DNA of 64,000 bases from CAYRGC01 sp964601225 (GTDB lineage: Bacteria; Patescibacteriota; Gracilibacteria; Peribacterales; Peribacteraceae): assembly GCA_964601225.1 (NCBI GenBank), contig CAZRMM010000001.1, positions 62,001 to 126,000 on the forward strand, given 5' to 3'. Position numbers and translations under genes: made by a program. Every line of letters begins with the position of its first letter. Positions within the stretch are counted from its first letter, which is position 1. A model generated the notes under the pieces. The model was not told the DNA's origin, did not search any database, and saw only the letters and a program-made list of their open reading frames with translations. Of this stretch, positions 1 to 9,131 are shown piece by piece.

Positions 1-1
1 A

Positions 2-1279
2 TTCGCATTCTTCAGCGATACGGACAGCATGGTCCTCGTGGGAAGCGGCTTCTATCGCAATGACGCCGACGGCTCCACCGGTTGGCGCTGTCCTCTGGAA
101 AAAGTGCTCTGTGTGCAGATGAAGGAATACAGCGCGGCCGCGAACCTGAGCGCCCGATCGAAGGTTTTGAACGGACTGATCATCAACTACGCCCGACTGC
201 GCAATCTCATCTTCATTACGGATGTGCGCCCGCCATCGGGCGGCCCCATCGGTTCCACGGGCGGGGAGGTGTTCGCGCGATCCGCGGGTTATCTCATCAA
301 GCTTTTCATCGCCGTGATCATTCACATCGCCATCGTCTTCCCGCTGCTGGCCATGGTCGCGGGCTTCGCGATCCGAATCCCAATTCTCTGGGTCACGATC
401 GCGCTCATGCCGCTCGTGGCAATCGGCTTTGTCATGGGCGACAAATTGGGTGAATTCAATCCGATGAAGGTGATCTGGGAACAGTTCCTCTCGGCGGTTT
501 TCCTGCCGGTAAAAGTCGCACTGCCCTTCGTCATCGGATTCGTACTGCTCAATGCGGGCTCTACGGCCGCTCCCCCCTCCGGAGACGCCTTCGCCGGATT
601 GTCGCGCCCGATCGCGATCTTCACGGAAATTCGCGATTTCTGGCAGATGCTCTGGATGGTGATCGCGCTCGGCATCATCTGGAAGTACTCGTTTGACGTG
701 CTGAAGAAGGATCCTCTCATGGGTCACTTCGCCCAGGGTATTCAGGACATGGGAAAAAACCTCGGTACGCTCGCCGCCAAGATTCCGATGTCCGCCCCCG
801 TCATCCCATGGGGAGGCGATCGCACGTCGCTCACGCGCATCATGCGCGCAGGCAACCTGCGCGAGATCAACACCCGCCTCGATACCCAGAGCATCACCGA
901 AGCACTCGCGGAACAAAGCCGCTTCTTGCGCAGCACGCCTTCAGGCGGAACGGGGGTGCGACAGGAAACGATCAACAACACAATCAACGTCAACACGAAC
1001 CTCAACCGTTCAAACAAGGCCACGGTCGACCTTCTCTCGAGTGCGTCCGTCAGAGGGCTCACGGAGGAAGAGACTCGGAAACGTCTCAATGCGCTCCTTG
1101 CGCGCGCTCGAAGCGAAGGCGGAGCGCCCCTCAACGGCGCCACGAACAACCAGGTGCTCGAAGCAATCTTGCGCGAGCACGCACGCGCTTCCGGCGGCAC
1201 CATTGAAAACGCTGATGCTGAGCGATTGCGCAAGATTTTGCGTGAATCCTCTCTCGGCAGCGGGACCGTCGCCAGCTGA
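2..1279 (+). CDS. TrbL/VirB6-like polytopic membrane protein, 5'-truncated
   Basis: The frame is open to the left edge (residues FAFFSDTDS precede the first ATG at 29), so the gene very probably begins outside the window. The visible part holds about four hydrophobic segments (counting from the ATG at 29: roughly residues 88-112, 118-136, 155-175, 205-220), then a soluble, Asn/Thr- and Arg-rich tail of about 180 residues. Large membrane proteins with this layout, next to a second membrane gene and with a VirB2-like pilin elsewhere in the window, resemble the TrbL/VirB6 channel components of type IV secretion or pilus systems. The family call rests on topology, not on a diagnostic motif. Confidence 0.55.
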   Translation, partial: FAFFSDTDSMVLVGSGFYRNDADGSTGWRCPLEKVLCVQMKEYSAAANLSARSKVLNGLIINYARLRNLIFITDVRPPSGGPIGSTGGEVFARSAGYLIKLFIAVIIHIAIVFPLLAMVAGFAIRIPILWVTIALMPLVAIGFVMGDKLGEFNPMKVIWEQFLSAVFLPVKVALPFVIGFVLLNAGSTAAPPSGDAFAGLSRPIAIFTEIRDFWQMLWMVIALGIIWKYSFDVLKKDPLMGHFAQGIQDMGKNLGTLAAKIPMSAPVIPWGGDRTSLTRIMRAGNLREINTRLDTQSITEALAEQSRFLRSTPSGGTGVRQETINNTINVNTNLNRSNKATVDLLSSASVRGLTEEETRKRLNALLARARSEGGAPLNGATNNQVLEAILREHARASGGTIENADAERLRKILRESSLGSGTVAS

Positions 1280-1290
1280 TCTCCCCTCTC

Positions 1291-2511
1291 ATGACCCTCG
1301 AATTCCGCCAACGGCAGGAAACGCTCTCTCCCGCCGCCGAAACGGCCCCGGAAGCACGCCTTGTGACGCAGACACAAAGCTCCGCCGAACGCACGGCACT
1401 GGCTTTTCGTATGACGCCCGGACCGGCGACGACCATGCTTCAGGAAAGTTCCACGCTCAATCTCGCCAGGCAATGGCACACCCTCATGCGCACGTCCCTC
1501 GTCCCCGAGCTTGTCTCAGGACTGCGAGCACGGCGCGATGTCGTCCTCCAGGGCCTGCAAAACTTCGCTCCGACCCAGTCGGCTCTGCAGCAAGCGATCG
1601 ACTCCCTCCTCCAGCGTTCGGAAACATTTCTGAAAGACGAGCGTTCCCAGGCATTCTCTCTCTTTTTTCAGGTGGAACAAGTCGGACAATCGCTCCAGAA
1701 AACGGTTGCGTCGGCACCCCCGGAGATCCAGGCGGCCCTCACCTCCCTGCTTCAGTTCGTCGGGGATATGTACAACCGCATGCAACTGGAGCGCCCGGCC
1801 ATGCATCGAGAGGGATATCGCGGTCGTGAAGTCGACAAGAAAGCTGGCAACGCTTTGCGGCTACTGTTCGTCGTCGGCGCTACGGGCGGCTTTGCGATTC
1901 AGGGTGCTCTCTTTGCCTTCGCAAAGGACGGAAACGGCAATCGCGTGACAAACCCCACCGCATTGGCACTCTACGGCTCTTTGCTTGGCATGGGTGTCTT
2001 CGGCGACCGCATGCTCAATATCTTCCGTGCTCCCGGCACGGTCCGCATGGAAGATTCGGTCGCCCAGATGCGATTCATCGGTGACCGGACATTCGAAAGC
2101 ATCACCCGGCAGAACGGGATCGGCGGCGCAGATTGGGCGCGCGTCGCAGAAGGCGTCTACCGTATGCGCGGAGACCTTTCGAGCACCGTACGGAGCGGAC
2201 GCGAATTCACCCCATCGGAACGCCAGCGCATCGTCGGCCTTGCACCGAACGATGTCGTACGCGGCCGCCTGGAACAGATGCTTACCGCCCGCGGAGGGCC
2301 TCGGAACGCACCCGGCGAACCGATGCGCGACTTTATCGGCCTTCTCTTCAATGCCCGCACGGCGGAAGCCGAACGCGCGGTCGTGGCGTACTTCGAAGGC
2401 CGCGGAACTCCCGACCAGGTCCGCCGGCTCATGCTCGTCGTCGATAATCCCCCGCCGTCCGCGCCGACTCCCGCTCCGGACGCCCTGCCGCCGGGGCCGG
2501 TGACGGTATAG
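1291..2511 (+). CDS. Unknown membrane protein downstream of the TrbL/VirB6-like gene
   Basis: A 406-aa protein starting 11 bp after the preceding stop, so it is probably co-transcribed. Residues 1-185 are helical and charged with no signal peptide. Two hydrophobic segments follow (about 187-211 and 222-240), then a soluble domain of about 150 residues and a Pro/Ala-rich C-terminus. I do not recognise the family. Context suggests an accessory subunit of the same envelope machine. The gene ends in a TAG that touches the inverted repeat at 2514-2587, which separates it from the converging infB gene. Confidence 0.7.
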   Translation: MTLEFRQRQETLSPAAETAPEARLVTQTQSSAERTALAFRMTPGPATTMLQESSTLNLARQWHTLMRTSLVPELVSGLRARRDVVLQGLQNFAPTQSALQQAIDSLLQRSETFLKDERSQAFSLFFQVEQVGQSLQKTVASAPPEIQAALTSLLQFVGDMYNRMQLERPAMHREGYRGREVDKKAGNALRLLFVVGATGGFAIQGALFAFAKDGNGNRVTNPTALALYGSLLGMGVFGDRMLNIFRAPGTVRMEDSVAQMRFIGDRTFESITRQNGIGGADWARVAEGVYRMRGDLSSTVRSGREFTPSERQRIVGLAPNDVVRGRLEQMLTARGGPRNAPGEPMRDFIGLLFNARTAEAERAVVAYFEGRGTPDQVRRLMLVVDNPPPSAPTPAPDALPPGPVTV

Positions 2512-2513
2512 AA

Positions 2514-2587
2514 AGGAAATTCTCAGTACGAAGCACTAAATCCTACTTTGGTCTTTAGTGCTTCGTACTTCGTACTGAGAATTTCCT
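2514..2587. repeat. Heptamer-word inverted repeat between two convergent stops
   Basis: The left arm (2514-2540) is the reverse complement of the right arm (2554-2587), except that the right arm carries one extra copy of the word CTTCGTA. Inside the arms the sequence falls into degenerate 7-bp units such as AGTACGA, AGCACTA, CTTTAGT, GCTTCGT and ACTTCGT. It fills the whole gap between the stop codons of the 1291-2511 gene and infB. The hairpin could act as a bidirectional transcription stop, but there is no clear U-tract. Confidence 0.85.
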
Positions 2588-2588
2588 C

Positions 2589-4934
2589 TTAGGCTTCTTT
2601 CTTCTTCCACTCCCTCAGGTACGGCTCGAGCACGTCGCCCTCCTGGACCTCGACGCCGATCTCGATGCGCATGCCGCACTCTTGGCCTTCCTTGGCTTCT
2701 TTGATGTCCTTATCGACGTGCTTCAGAGAGGTAATGCGGCCGGTGCCAACCTCTTCCCCGCCGCGCTTCAGGCGGAACGGCAAACGCTTGATGACGCCAT
2801 CGAGCACTTTGCCTCCGATGACCTGCTCGTTCTTCTTGCGGAAGAAGATGGCCTTCACTTCAAGATGACCCAAAATCTCCTCCTTCTCTTCGGGTTCAAC
2901 CAAGCCCTTCAGAAGGGCCGTAACGTCATCCAGGAGTTCATAGAGGATCTGGTATTCGCGCACCTGGACCCCCTCGCGCTCGGCCGTGCGGCGAACCTCG
3001 CCGGGCACGGTCGTATTGAAGGCGATCACCACCGCCTCGCTGGGAGCCGCAAGCATGATGTCGTTTTCCGTCACGGCACCGATGGCGCGATGAATGAGCT
3101 TCACGGAAACCGATTCCTCTTTGGCGGACAACTGATCGAGGGCCTGGGCAATGGCTTCGAGAGAACCCTGTGCGTCAGCCTTCAGAACCACCTTCAACTG
3201 CTTCAATTTCCCTTCGGAGAGGCGTGACACGAGATCCGAGAAGGAGTGCTTCTTTTCCCCTCCGGTCTGCTCCTCAATCTTTTCCACGAGCTCACGCGCC
3301 TCCCGCTCCGTCTGCATGACCTGCATGATATCGCCGACGGACGGGACGGCCCCGAGGCCGGAAACACGAGCGGCCCCCGAGGGAGACACAACCGTAAGAC
3401 GCTTTCCGGCAGCGTCGATAAGGGCCTTCACGCGGCCCGTAATGGTGCCGCAAACGACGATGTCGCCCACCCGAAGCGTTCCGGTGTTCACGATGACCGT
3501 TGCGAGAGGTCCGTGTGCCGTGTCGAGATGGCTTTCGATAACGGTCGCAATGGCGCTGCGCTTGGGATTGCCCTTCACACCCTTGATATCCGCGAGAAGA
3601 ATGACGTGATCCAAGAGATCCGAGATACCCTGCTTGCTCACGGCAGAACAGAGCACGAACGGCACGGTTCCTCCCCATTCCTCCGGCTGGATACCGTGAC
3701 CCGCAAGCTCTCCCTTCACCCGATCGGGATCGGCACGCTCGCGGTCCATTTTCGTAATGGCGACGATCATGGGCACATTCGCCTCCTTCACGTGGTTGAT
3801 GGCCTCGATCGTCGTAGGCTGAACGCCTTCATCGGCCGCGACGACGAGAATCACGATATCCGTCACCTGCGTTCCGCGAGCGCGCATGGCCGCGAAAGCC
3901 TCGTGACCAGGAGTGTCGAGGAACGTGATCGCACGATGTTCGCCGGCTCCGCCCATGGCATGCTCCACCTGGTAAGCACCGATGTGCTGCGTGATGCCTC
4001 CCGCTTCGCCGCCCGCGACGTTTGCCGAGCGAATGGCGTCGAGCAGCGACGTCTTCCCATGATCGACGTGCCCCATCACGACGACGATCGGCGGACGAGC
4101 AACGAGATTTTCCGGCTCGTCCTTCAGGAGCTCTTGGAGGTTCCTGCTCAACAGATGCTCTGCCGAAGCGGTGCGTTGCTCCTTGGCGACCTGGACCCCG
4201 AGCTCCGTCGCGACGATGGCGGCCGTGTCGTAATCGATGGACTGATTGATCGTCACCATGATTCCGTTCTTCATCAGTGCTCCGATGAGCTGCGGCACCT
4301 GAATACCCGTTTTCTCTGCAAGCTCCTTCACCGTGATGAGTTCCGGCAGGGTGACGATTCCGTCTTTCTTCTTGATCTGCTGCTGTTTCACCGTTGCCTG
4401 GCTCTTCTCGTGAGCACGCGCCTTCTCGAGCGCCTTGCGCTCGGCGAGCTTCGCTTCGCGGTCGGCCTTGGTCGGGCGCTTGTCGATCTGCTGCTGTCGG
4501 CGGATCGCCTCCTTGGAGACATCCTCGAGCGTGAGCTTGCGAAGCACGCTTAATTCGGCTGCCGCCTTACGCTGTGCCGCCGCCTGAGACACGGTAGGAA
4601 CCGTGGGAATGATGTATTTCTTCGTAGCACCTGCGGCGGGAGATGGCGTCGCCACGGGTGCCGCGGGCGCAACCGAAGCTTCCTCATCGACCTGCTCCCG
4701 CTCTTCCTTCACCTCCTCAGGCTGTTCTTCCTGCTCCTCGCCAAGCATGCTACCCAAATCGTCCACATTCACTTTAAGCCCGTGTTTCTGGGCAAGGAAT
4801 CGCACCACGCCCTTGGCGACGCTGTCGGGAATCTCACGATCCGTGGGTTTGATGCCGAAGTTGACCTGGCTGAGCTCGTGACGGAGCTGCTGACCGGTCA
4901 TGCCTAAGATTTTTGCCACCTGGACGAGGCGCAT
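2589..4934 (-). CDS. infB: Translation initiation factor IF-2
   Basis: GTPase that brings fMet-tRNA to the 30S subunit and promotes subunit joining. The 781-aa protein has an IF2_N helical domain at residues 1-53, a charged Gln/Lys-rich linker, and a second IF2_N-like segment at about 196-250. The G domain follows, with G1 GHVDHGKT at 288-295, G3 DTPGHEAF at 340-347, G4 TKMD at 394-397 (Thr in place of the usual Asn) and a CSAVSKQG G5 region. Domains II, III and the fMet-tRNA-binding C-terminal domain complete it. Length is normal for a bacterial IF-2 with a shortened N-terminus. The usual nusA and rbfA neighbours are absent from this window. Confidence 0.97.
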   Translation of the reverse strand: MRLVQVAKILGMTGQQLRHELSQVNFGIKPTDREIPDSVAKGVVRFLAQKHGLKVNVDDLGSMLGEEQEEQPEEVKEEREQVDEEASVAPAAPVATPSPAAGATKKYIIPTVPTVSQAAAQRKAAAELSVLRKLTLEDVSKEAIRRQQQIDKRPTKADREAKLAERKALEKARAHEKSQATVKQQQIKKKDGIVTLPELITVKELAEKTGIQVPQLIGALMKNGIMVTINQSIDYDTAAIVATELGVQVAKEQRTASAEHLLSRNLQELLKDEPENLVARPPIVVVMGHVDHGKTSLLDAIRSANVAGGEAGGITQHIGAYQVEHAMGGAGEHRAITFLDTPGHEAFAAMRARGTQVTDIVILVVAADEGVQPTTIEAINHVKEANVPMIVAITKMDRERADPDRVKGELAGHGIQPEEWGGTVPFVLCSAVSKQGISDLLDHVILLADIKGVKGNPKRSAIATVIESHLDTAHGPLATVIVNTGTLRVGDIVVCGTITGRVKALIDAAGKRLTVVSPSGAARVSGLGAVPSVGDIMQVMQTEREARELVEKIEEQTGGEKKHSFSDLVSRLSEGKLKQLKVVLKADAQGSLEAIAQALDQLSAKEESVSVKLIHRAIGAVTENDIMLAAPSEAVVIAFNTTVPGEVRRTAEREGVQVREYQILYELLDDVTALLKGLVEPEEKEEILGHLEVKAIFFRKKNEQVIGGKVLDGVIKRLPFRLKRGGEEVGTGRITSLKHVDKDIKEAKEGQECGMRIEIGVEVQEGDVLEPYLREWKKKEA

Positions 4935-4988
4935 GGGAGTTTGCGGAAAGACGACGTTGACCGCATGGAGTATAAAACAAAAACAGAA

Positions 4989-5534
4989 GATTAGGAAACT
5001 GGAAACTAGGAATTAGAAACTCGAGAATTTATTTCCTGTTCGCGGCAATCAGGCAAGAGAGCATGCGACCTGTGCGACTCGCCGACTCCCTCGCTCCGAG
5101 CACACGCTCAGAAGGAACAAAGCCGAGCTCACTCGCAATGAGCAAGGCTGCATCCGTTTCCGTACACTCACCACGAGCAATAACATATTTGTTAGCTTTA
5201 TCAGCGTATGTATACCTTCCAAATCCTTCCGCGATAGTCAAAAGAACACTCTTCGACGATCTTCGTAGTTGCGATGTTAGTCCGTCAAATTCATCCTGCG
5301 GAAAGGATCGCGTGATTTCATAGACTTCCTTCGCGAGCTTCATCGCTTCCTTCCAAACCTCGAGCTCATGATACGAGTGCATATCTCTACTTTCGATTAG
5401 AGACTTGTTCGATGCGAGGCCTATCGAAAAACTATATCTTCAACATGAGCTGATTTTCTTATCTCATTGCAGAAAAGGACATTCTACAGAGAGAAAGAAC
5501 GTCCTAGTCTCCAGTCCCTAATTTCTAGTCTCAC
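4989..5534. repeat. Heptamer inverted-repeat arms flanking a four-helix-bundle gene
   Basis: The left arm (4989-5025) is built of 7-bp words such as ACTGGAA, ACTAGGA and ATTAGAA. The right arm (5502-5534) is built of TCTAGTC, TCCAGTC and CCTAATT, which are the reverse complements of the left words. The arms enclose 476 bp containing one gene (5029-5382). The right arm ends at the stop codon of the DHH gene (5531). Elsewhere in the window similar word-repeat arms face each other with no gene between them, so this looks like a loaded version of the same structure. Whether it moves is inference. Confidence 0.7.
5029..5382 (-). CDS. Four-helix-bundle protein (S23 / Avd-like family)
   Basis: A 117-aa, all-helical protein with the hallmark start of this family: HELEVWKEAMKLAKEVYE, then SFPQDEFDGLTSQLRRSS, then IAEGFGR. 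The family is known from proteins encoded in 23S rRNA intervening sequences and from Avd accessory proteins of diversity-generating retroelements, and forms a pentameric basic barrel. No reverse transcriptase or 23S rRNA gene is present here. The gene sits alone between two heptamer-repeat arms, so it could be cargo or part of a small repeat-borne element. The biochemical role of such stand-alone copies is unknown. Confidence 0.9.
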   Translation of the reverse strand: MHSYHELEVWKEAMKLAKEVYEITRSFPQDEFDGLTSQLRRSSKSVLLTIAEGFGRYTYADKANKYVIARGECTETDAALLIASELGFVPSERVLGARESASRTGRMLSCLIAANRK

Positions 5535-6865
5535 TTTGCTAGTCCTCCCACGACGTCCGTCCCCTTTCCGTCCGCATCGGGGCGCAATGTGCCCACGATG
5601 TCCGTGCCGGGCTTCGGCGGCTCGGCAGCGGACTGCTGCGCGGGTTTCCGTTCGGGTGCCACGATGACGCGCGCGGGATCGAGCGGTCGCTGCGCGTTGG
5701 CCTCCTCGCGCTGGCGCCGCATGCCTTCCGTAAGGCGTTTGACCGAATCGAGCACCTGGAGCGCGAAGTTGTCGTAGCTGCGCACGCGGAAGCCGGCCGC
5801 GCGGGCGTGCCCGCCGCCGCCGTAGCACTCCGCCGCAAGGCGGGAGGCGTCGATGGCCGCGCTCGAGCGCATGCTCGCCTTGAGGCCTCCCTCTTCCACC
5901 TCCGTGAAGAGCACGTGCAGATCGGCGCTCGGGATCGTGGAAATGAGCTCGTCCAAGATGCCGTGCGTCTCCTTGCTCGCGGCGTCCATCTCCTGGAGGT
6001 CCTCCCGGCTGATGGCCGACCACACGACGCCGGCCGTGGCGTCCATCTGGATGCGGTTCAAGGCCCGGCCCCAGATCTTGAGGGTCGAAAGCGGCTTGGT
6101 CTTGTAGATGTGCTGGATGATCTCCTGCTGGCGGGCGCCCTTCTCCAAAAGCTCGGCGGCGACCTCGAGGGAACGCGGCGTGGTGTTGGGGTTCTGGAAG
6201 CTGCGGGTGTCCGTGATGAGGCCCGCGAGGAGCAGCGTCGCCATGTCCGGCGTGATCTTCGTCTTCCACTCCGGCACCTGCTGGAACCACTGGTACAGCA
6301 CCTCCGTGGCGCTGGCGCAGGTGGGATCGATCAGGTGGAGCTGGCCGTACTTGGTATTCGAGATGTGGTGGTCGATGTTCAGGATCGGCACCTCGGAGAA
6401 GAGATCGACGTGGTCCGTGTACATCCGGCCGAAGAGCGCGGTATCGGCCGTGTCGACGCAGACGATCAGGTCGTAGTGGCTCTCGCCTTCGCTGAAGGTG
6501 ATCTGCTTGCTCGTGATCTTCCCGCGCTTCGGAACGATGATGATGTTCACCTTTTGGTCCTCCACGGTGTAGCGGAGCTTGTCGATCTCCACGTTCTCGC
6601 CGTGGTTCACCGTGATCACGAAATTTTGGCTCTCGGCGATCTCGCCTTTGAGGCGGTCGAATCCCGGAAGGAACCGGAGCGTCTCCGGAGGCGTATCGGG
6701 GCAGATGACGGTGACCTCCTTGCCGAGGCTCTTGAAGAGCTCGTAGCACGCCAACGCGGAGCTGATGCCGTCGGGATCGACGTTCGCGTGCGGGATCACG
6801 AGGATCCGCTGGTGATCCTGGATCGCCTTGGTCGCTGCCGCTATGGATTGGCTAGAGAGGGACAT
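5531..6865 (-). CDS. DHH-family phosphoesterase (NrnA-like)
   Basis: A 444-aa cytoplasmic metal-dependent phosphoesterase. The DHH domain shows HANVDPDG at 26-33, VDTADT at 137-142 and the signature NIDHH at 163-167. The DHHA1 substrate domain has the glycine-rich GGGHARAAGF motif near residue 350. These are the motifs of NrnA/RecJ-type enzymes, which degrade short oligoribonucleotides (nanoRNA) or dephosphorylate pAp. The tail of about 70 residues beyond DHHA1 is Pro/Arg-rich and looks disordered. In other bacteria nrnA is often close to infB, rbfA and truB, which fits its position upstream of infB. The exact substrate is not visible from sequence. Confidence 0.9.
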   Translation of the reverse strand: MSLSSQSIAAATKAIQDHQRILVIPHANVDPDGISSALACYELFKSLGKEVTVICPDTPPETLRFLPGFDRLKGEIAESQNFVITVNHGENVEIDKLRYTVEDQKVNIIIVPKRGKITSKQITFSEGESHYDLIVCVDTADTALFGRMYTDHVDLFSEVPILNIDHHISNTKYGQLHLIDPTCASATEVLYQWFQQVPEWKTKITPDMATLLLAGLITDTRSFQNPNTTPRSLEVAAELLEKGARQQEIIQHIYKTKPLSTLKIWGRALNRIQMDATAGVVWSAISREDLQEMDAASKETHGILDELISTIPSADLHVLFTEVEEGGLKASMRSSAAIDASRLAAECYGGGGHARAAGFRVRSYDNFALQVLDSVKRLTEGMRRQREEANAQRPLDPARVIVAPERKPAQQSAAEPPKPGTDIVGTLRPDADGKGTDVVGGLAK

Positions 6866-7045
6866 TGACGTATTACAATATTATGACATAAATACATGAT
6901 TTATGCAACCCCCTGTCGTGACGGAAATATCGGGCAAAGGGGGGTATGGAAGCACAAGAAGAAGACCGAGCCAAGGACAATTCGGCATTCCTCTCGCCAC
7001 AGGGCGCTTGCGTTAGGTGATACACCAGTGGTACACTTATGCTAT

Positions 7046-7279
7046 ATGCCCACAACCAAGAAACGCCTTCAGGTCACCCTCTCCAAAGAAACGGCATTGT
7101 TTCTGAAGAAGATCGCGATGCGTGACGAGGTGTCGCAATCGCAGAAGGCGGTGGAATTGATTGAGGAGGCGTTGGAGCGTATTGAAGATGAATATTTCGT
7201 AAGAGTTGCGGATGAGCGGATCAAGAGGGGTGGCACATACATCTCTCATGAGGAATTCTGGAAGAAAGTGCTCCCATGA
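7046..7279 (+). CDS. RelB-like antitoxin
   Basis: A 77-aa protein. An in-frame upstream extension to 6896 exists, but the ATG at 7046 is preferred because the protein then begins with a ribbon-helix-helix-like basic strand (KKRLQVTLSKETALFLKKIA) and has normal antitoxin length. The acidic C-terminal half would bind the toxin. The stop overlaps the toxin start by 4 bp (ATGA), a typical translational coupling. The sequence before the ATG (about 7020-7040) holds short near-palindromic words (TACACC, GTGGTAC) that could be the autoregulatory operator. Confidence 0.8.
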   Translation: MPTTKKRLQVTLSKETALFLKKIAMRDEVSQSQKAVELIEEALERIEDEYFVRVADERIKRGGTYISHEEFWKKVLP

Positions 7280-7551
7280 CGTATCGAATCGAGTACGGGC
7301 CGCACATTGACTGGAAAAGATTCCGGAAGGTCCCAAAAAGCGACAGGGAAAGCATTCTGTCGATGATCGAAAGAAAACTCTTCCGCGAGCCTGCCGTTTT
7401 CGGCAAACCTTTGCACAGTCCGCTCCATGCGCTCTGGAGCCTGAGGATCGGTGACTATCGGATCATCTACAGAATCATGGGGGACATTGTCCGTATCGAA
7501 CTGATCGGGCACCGATCGACGATCTACCCAGAGGCTGAAGAATTGATGTGA
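7276..7551 (+). CDS. RelE/ParE-superfamily toxin
   Basis: A 91-aa basic protein with the RelE/ParE fold signature: an N-terminal helix pair, then HALWSLRIGDYRIIYRI, the core beta strands with the Arg residues typical of RelE-type mRNA interferases, and a final HR..IY strand. Such toxins cut mRNA on the ribosome when the antitoxin is degraded. It overlaps the antitoxin gene by 4 bp and is followed by a strong hairpin at 7565-7589, so the two genes form a closed operon. Confidence 0.88.
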   Translation: MTYRIEYGPHIDWKRFRKVPKSDRESILSMIERKLFREPAVFGKPLHSPLHALWSLRIGDYRIIYRIMGDIVRIELIGHRSTIYPEAEELM

Positions 7552-7564
7552 CCACATAGAACAA

Positions 7565-7620
7565 GCCCCTGTGTAGATGACACAGGGGCAGGTTCCTTAG
7601 CCGAGGCTAATTCGTTTTTT
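7565..7620 (+). terminator. Terminator of the toxin-antitoxin operon
   Basis: A perfect 10-bp stem (GCCCCTGTGT / ACACAGGGGC, 7565-7574 and 7580-7589) with a 5-nt loop. A small second stem TTAGCC/GGCTAA (7597-7610) follows, running into TTCGTTTTTT. It also separates the operon from the converging 7630-9012 gene. Confidence 0.75.
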
Positions 7621-7629
7621 AGTGCTCAC

Positions 7630-9012
7630 TCAGGCTTCGCGGACAAGGGTATTGAACGCCTGGATGTCGCAGAGTCCGCGGGTATGGGTGGCGATTGTGA
7701 GAACTTTTTGAGCGCTGTACTGCTCCGTGGCGCGCCGAAGCGCGCGGGAACCGTAGTAGTAGGCGCTCGTGTACGTGATACCGACTGGGTCCTGCCTCCA
7801 GTAGGTCTTGCACATCTTTTTACCAATGTGGTCAGACTGGAGCAGGTAGTTGGTCACATATTGGAATATCTGCTGTTCGCGCTGCTCGGGAGACCTATCC
7901 GCGAACTCAACATTCTCACCGACGCTGGCAGCGATCCGGGCGATATCCTGGAGTTGATCCAGAACAAGTTCAATGGCCGCACCCACCCCGAGGTTTTCCG
8001 CTACCCCAGGGACTCCCCCATAAAGGATTTCAGGCAAGACTTGCGCCAAGCCTTCTTCCAGAATGGTACGAGGAGCCGCCATCAACAGTAACGCCGATTC
8101 CGGGCCGAGAAGTCCGGCCCTGCGCTGAAGATCCTGCAGCATGGCGCTGAGGGCGTGCGTGCCCTCGTGGTCGGCGATGTAGCAGATGTCGTCTTTGATG
8201 GCCGGGCGGCTTCCGTTCCACTCGAAGAGGCCTTCGAGCGTCGGGTTACCGTCCTTGATCCCACCAATATACGACAGACCGGCGTCAAACGACATTTCCT
8301 TGACCATCTTAATGACAAGTTTCGCGGGGTCGAGCCGGTCGAGGTACGGTGCGAGACCGGCAATGTCCTTAGCGACGGCCTTGAAACGCAAGAACATCTG
8401 CGAGAGCGAACTCTTCGCGATTTTGATGATTTCCGCTTCGTTTTCGATCCCGTAGTTCTTCTGGGAAGCTTTCCATTGCTGGAGAGCCGCCCGAAGTTCG
8501 CGGGGATCGTTGACGCGCGTACCGGCTTGGGACAGGAGGAACATGAGCGTCTGTTTGATGGACGTCACTTCCCCGCTGAACTGGGCGAGTCGCGGATAAC
8601 CGGTTCCACGAACTGCCTTCCAGAGTTCTTGAAACGTGGGTTTTTGCGCACCGATCACCTCGGCGAAGAGGTAATGAAGCTGAATTCGGGCAAAACCGAT
8701 TTCCCGTCGCAACATGTCTTTGCGGACGGAAGGAATTTTGGCGTCCTTCAATTCGGCCAGGAGGACGTCGGGAATTCCGACCAGGTTGAACTCTTCATGG
8801 ACTCCTTTCAGATCCATCTTCTTGTCCACCAGGTACTTCGTCGCCGCTTCGCAGATCGTCGGTTTGTCTGTTTCGAATTTCTGCGCATCTGCATCGACGA
8901 CGCCGTGGGAGGTAATGCTGTTGTCGTAAGGGTCATCCTTGCGACAGACATCAATACCCCAGAACATTTGTCGATAGAGCTTGAAGAAATTCGCAGACAG
9001 GGTACCCGTCAT
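7630..9012 (-). CDS. Uncharacterised HEXXH (zincin-like) protein
   Basis: A 460-aa protein without signal peptide or obvious membrane segment. Residues 282-286 read HEGTH within YIADHEGTHALSAML, a good match to the HEXXH zinc-binding helix of metallopeptidases. EEGLAQ follows about 33 residues later and could supply the third (Glu) ligand, as in gluzincins. I recognise no family beyond this motif, and peptidase activity is inference. The gene is monocistronic: a consensus promoter lies at 9132-9160 and the terminator at 7565-7620 lies just past its stop. Confidence 0.75.
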   Translation of the reverse strand: MTGTLSANFFKLYRQMFWGIDVCRKDDPYDNSITSHGVVDADAQKFETDKPTICEAATKYLVDKKMDLKGVHEEFNLVGIPDVLLAELKDAKIPSVRKDMLRREIGFARIQLHYLFAEVIGAQKPTFQELWKAVRGTGYPRLAQFSGEVTSIKQTLMFLLSQAGTRVNDPRELRAALQQWKASQKNYGIENEAEIIKIAKSSLSQMFLRFKAVAKDIAGLAPYLDRLDPAKLVIKMVKEMSFDAGLSYIGGIKDGNPTLEGLFEWNGSRPAIKDDICYIADHEGTHALSAMLQDLQRRAGLLGPESALLLMAAPRTILEEGLAQVLPEILYGGVPGVAENLGVGAAIELVLDQLQDIARIAASVGENVEFADRSPEQREQQIFQYVTNYLLQSDHIGKKMCKTYWRQDPVGITYTSAYYYGSRALRRATEQYSAQKVLTIATHTRGLCDIQAFNTLVREA

Positions 9013-9131
9013 GATGAGGTCCTTTCGTTTTTGTCCTTAGGTTGCTCACCAAAAAGCTTTTAGCCGCGCGACACACGCAGCAATACTCTTAAAAAAAACG
9101 AGATCAGCCTTTGGTGCCAAGGAACCCCGTC

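Noticed and set aside
5484..6749. 421-aa minus-strand frame
   Set aside because: Shadow of the DHH phosphoesterase in another frame; Arg/His/Gly/Pro-rich with no motif.
6896..7045. N-terminal extension of the antitoxin
   Set aside because: The extension is not antitoxin-like and covers the probable promoter/operator; the ATG at 7046 gives the normal length.
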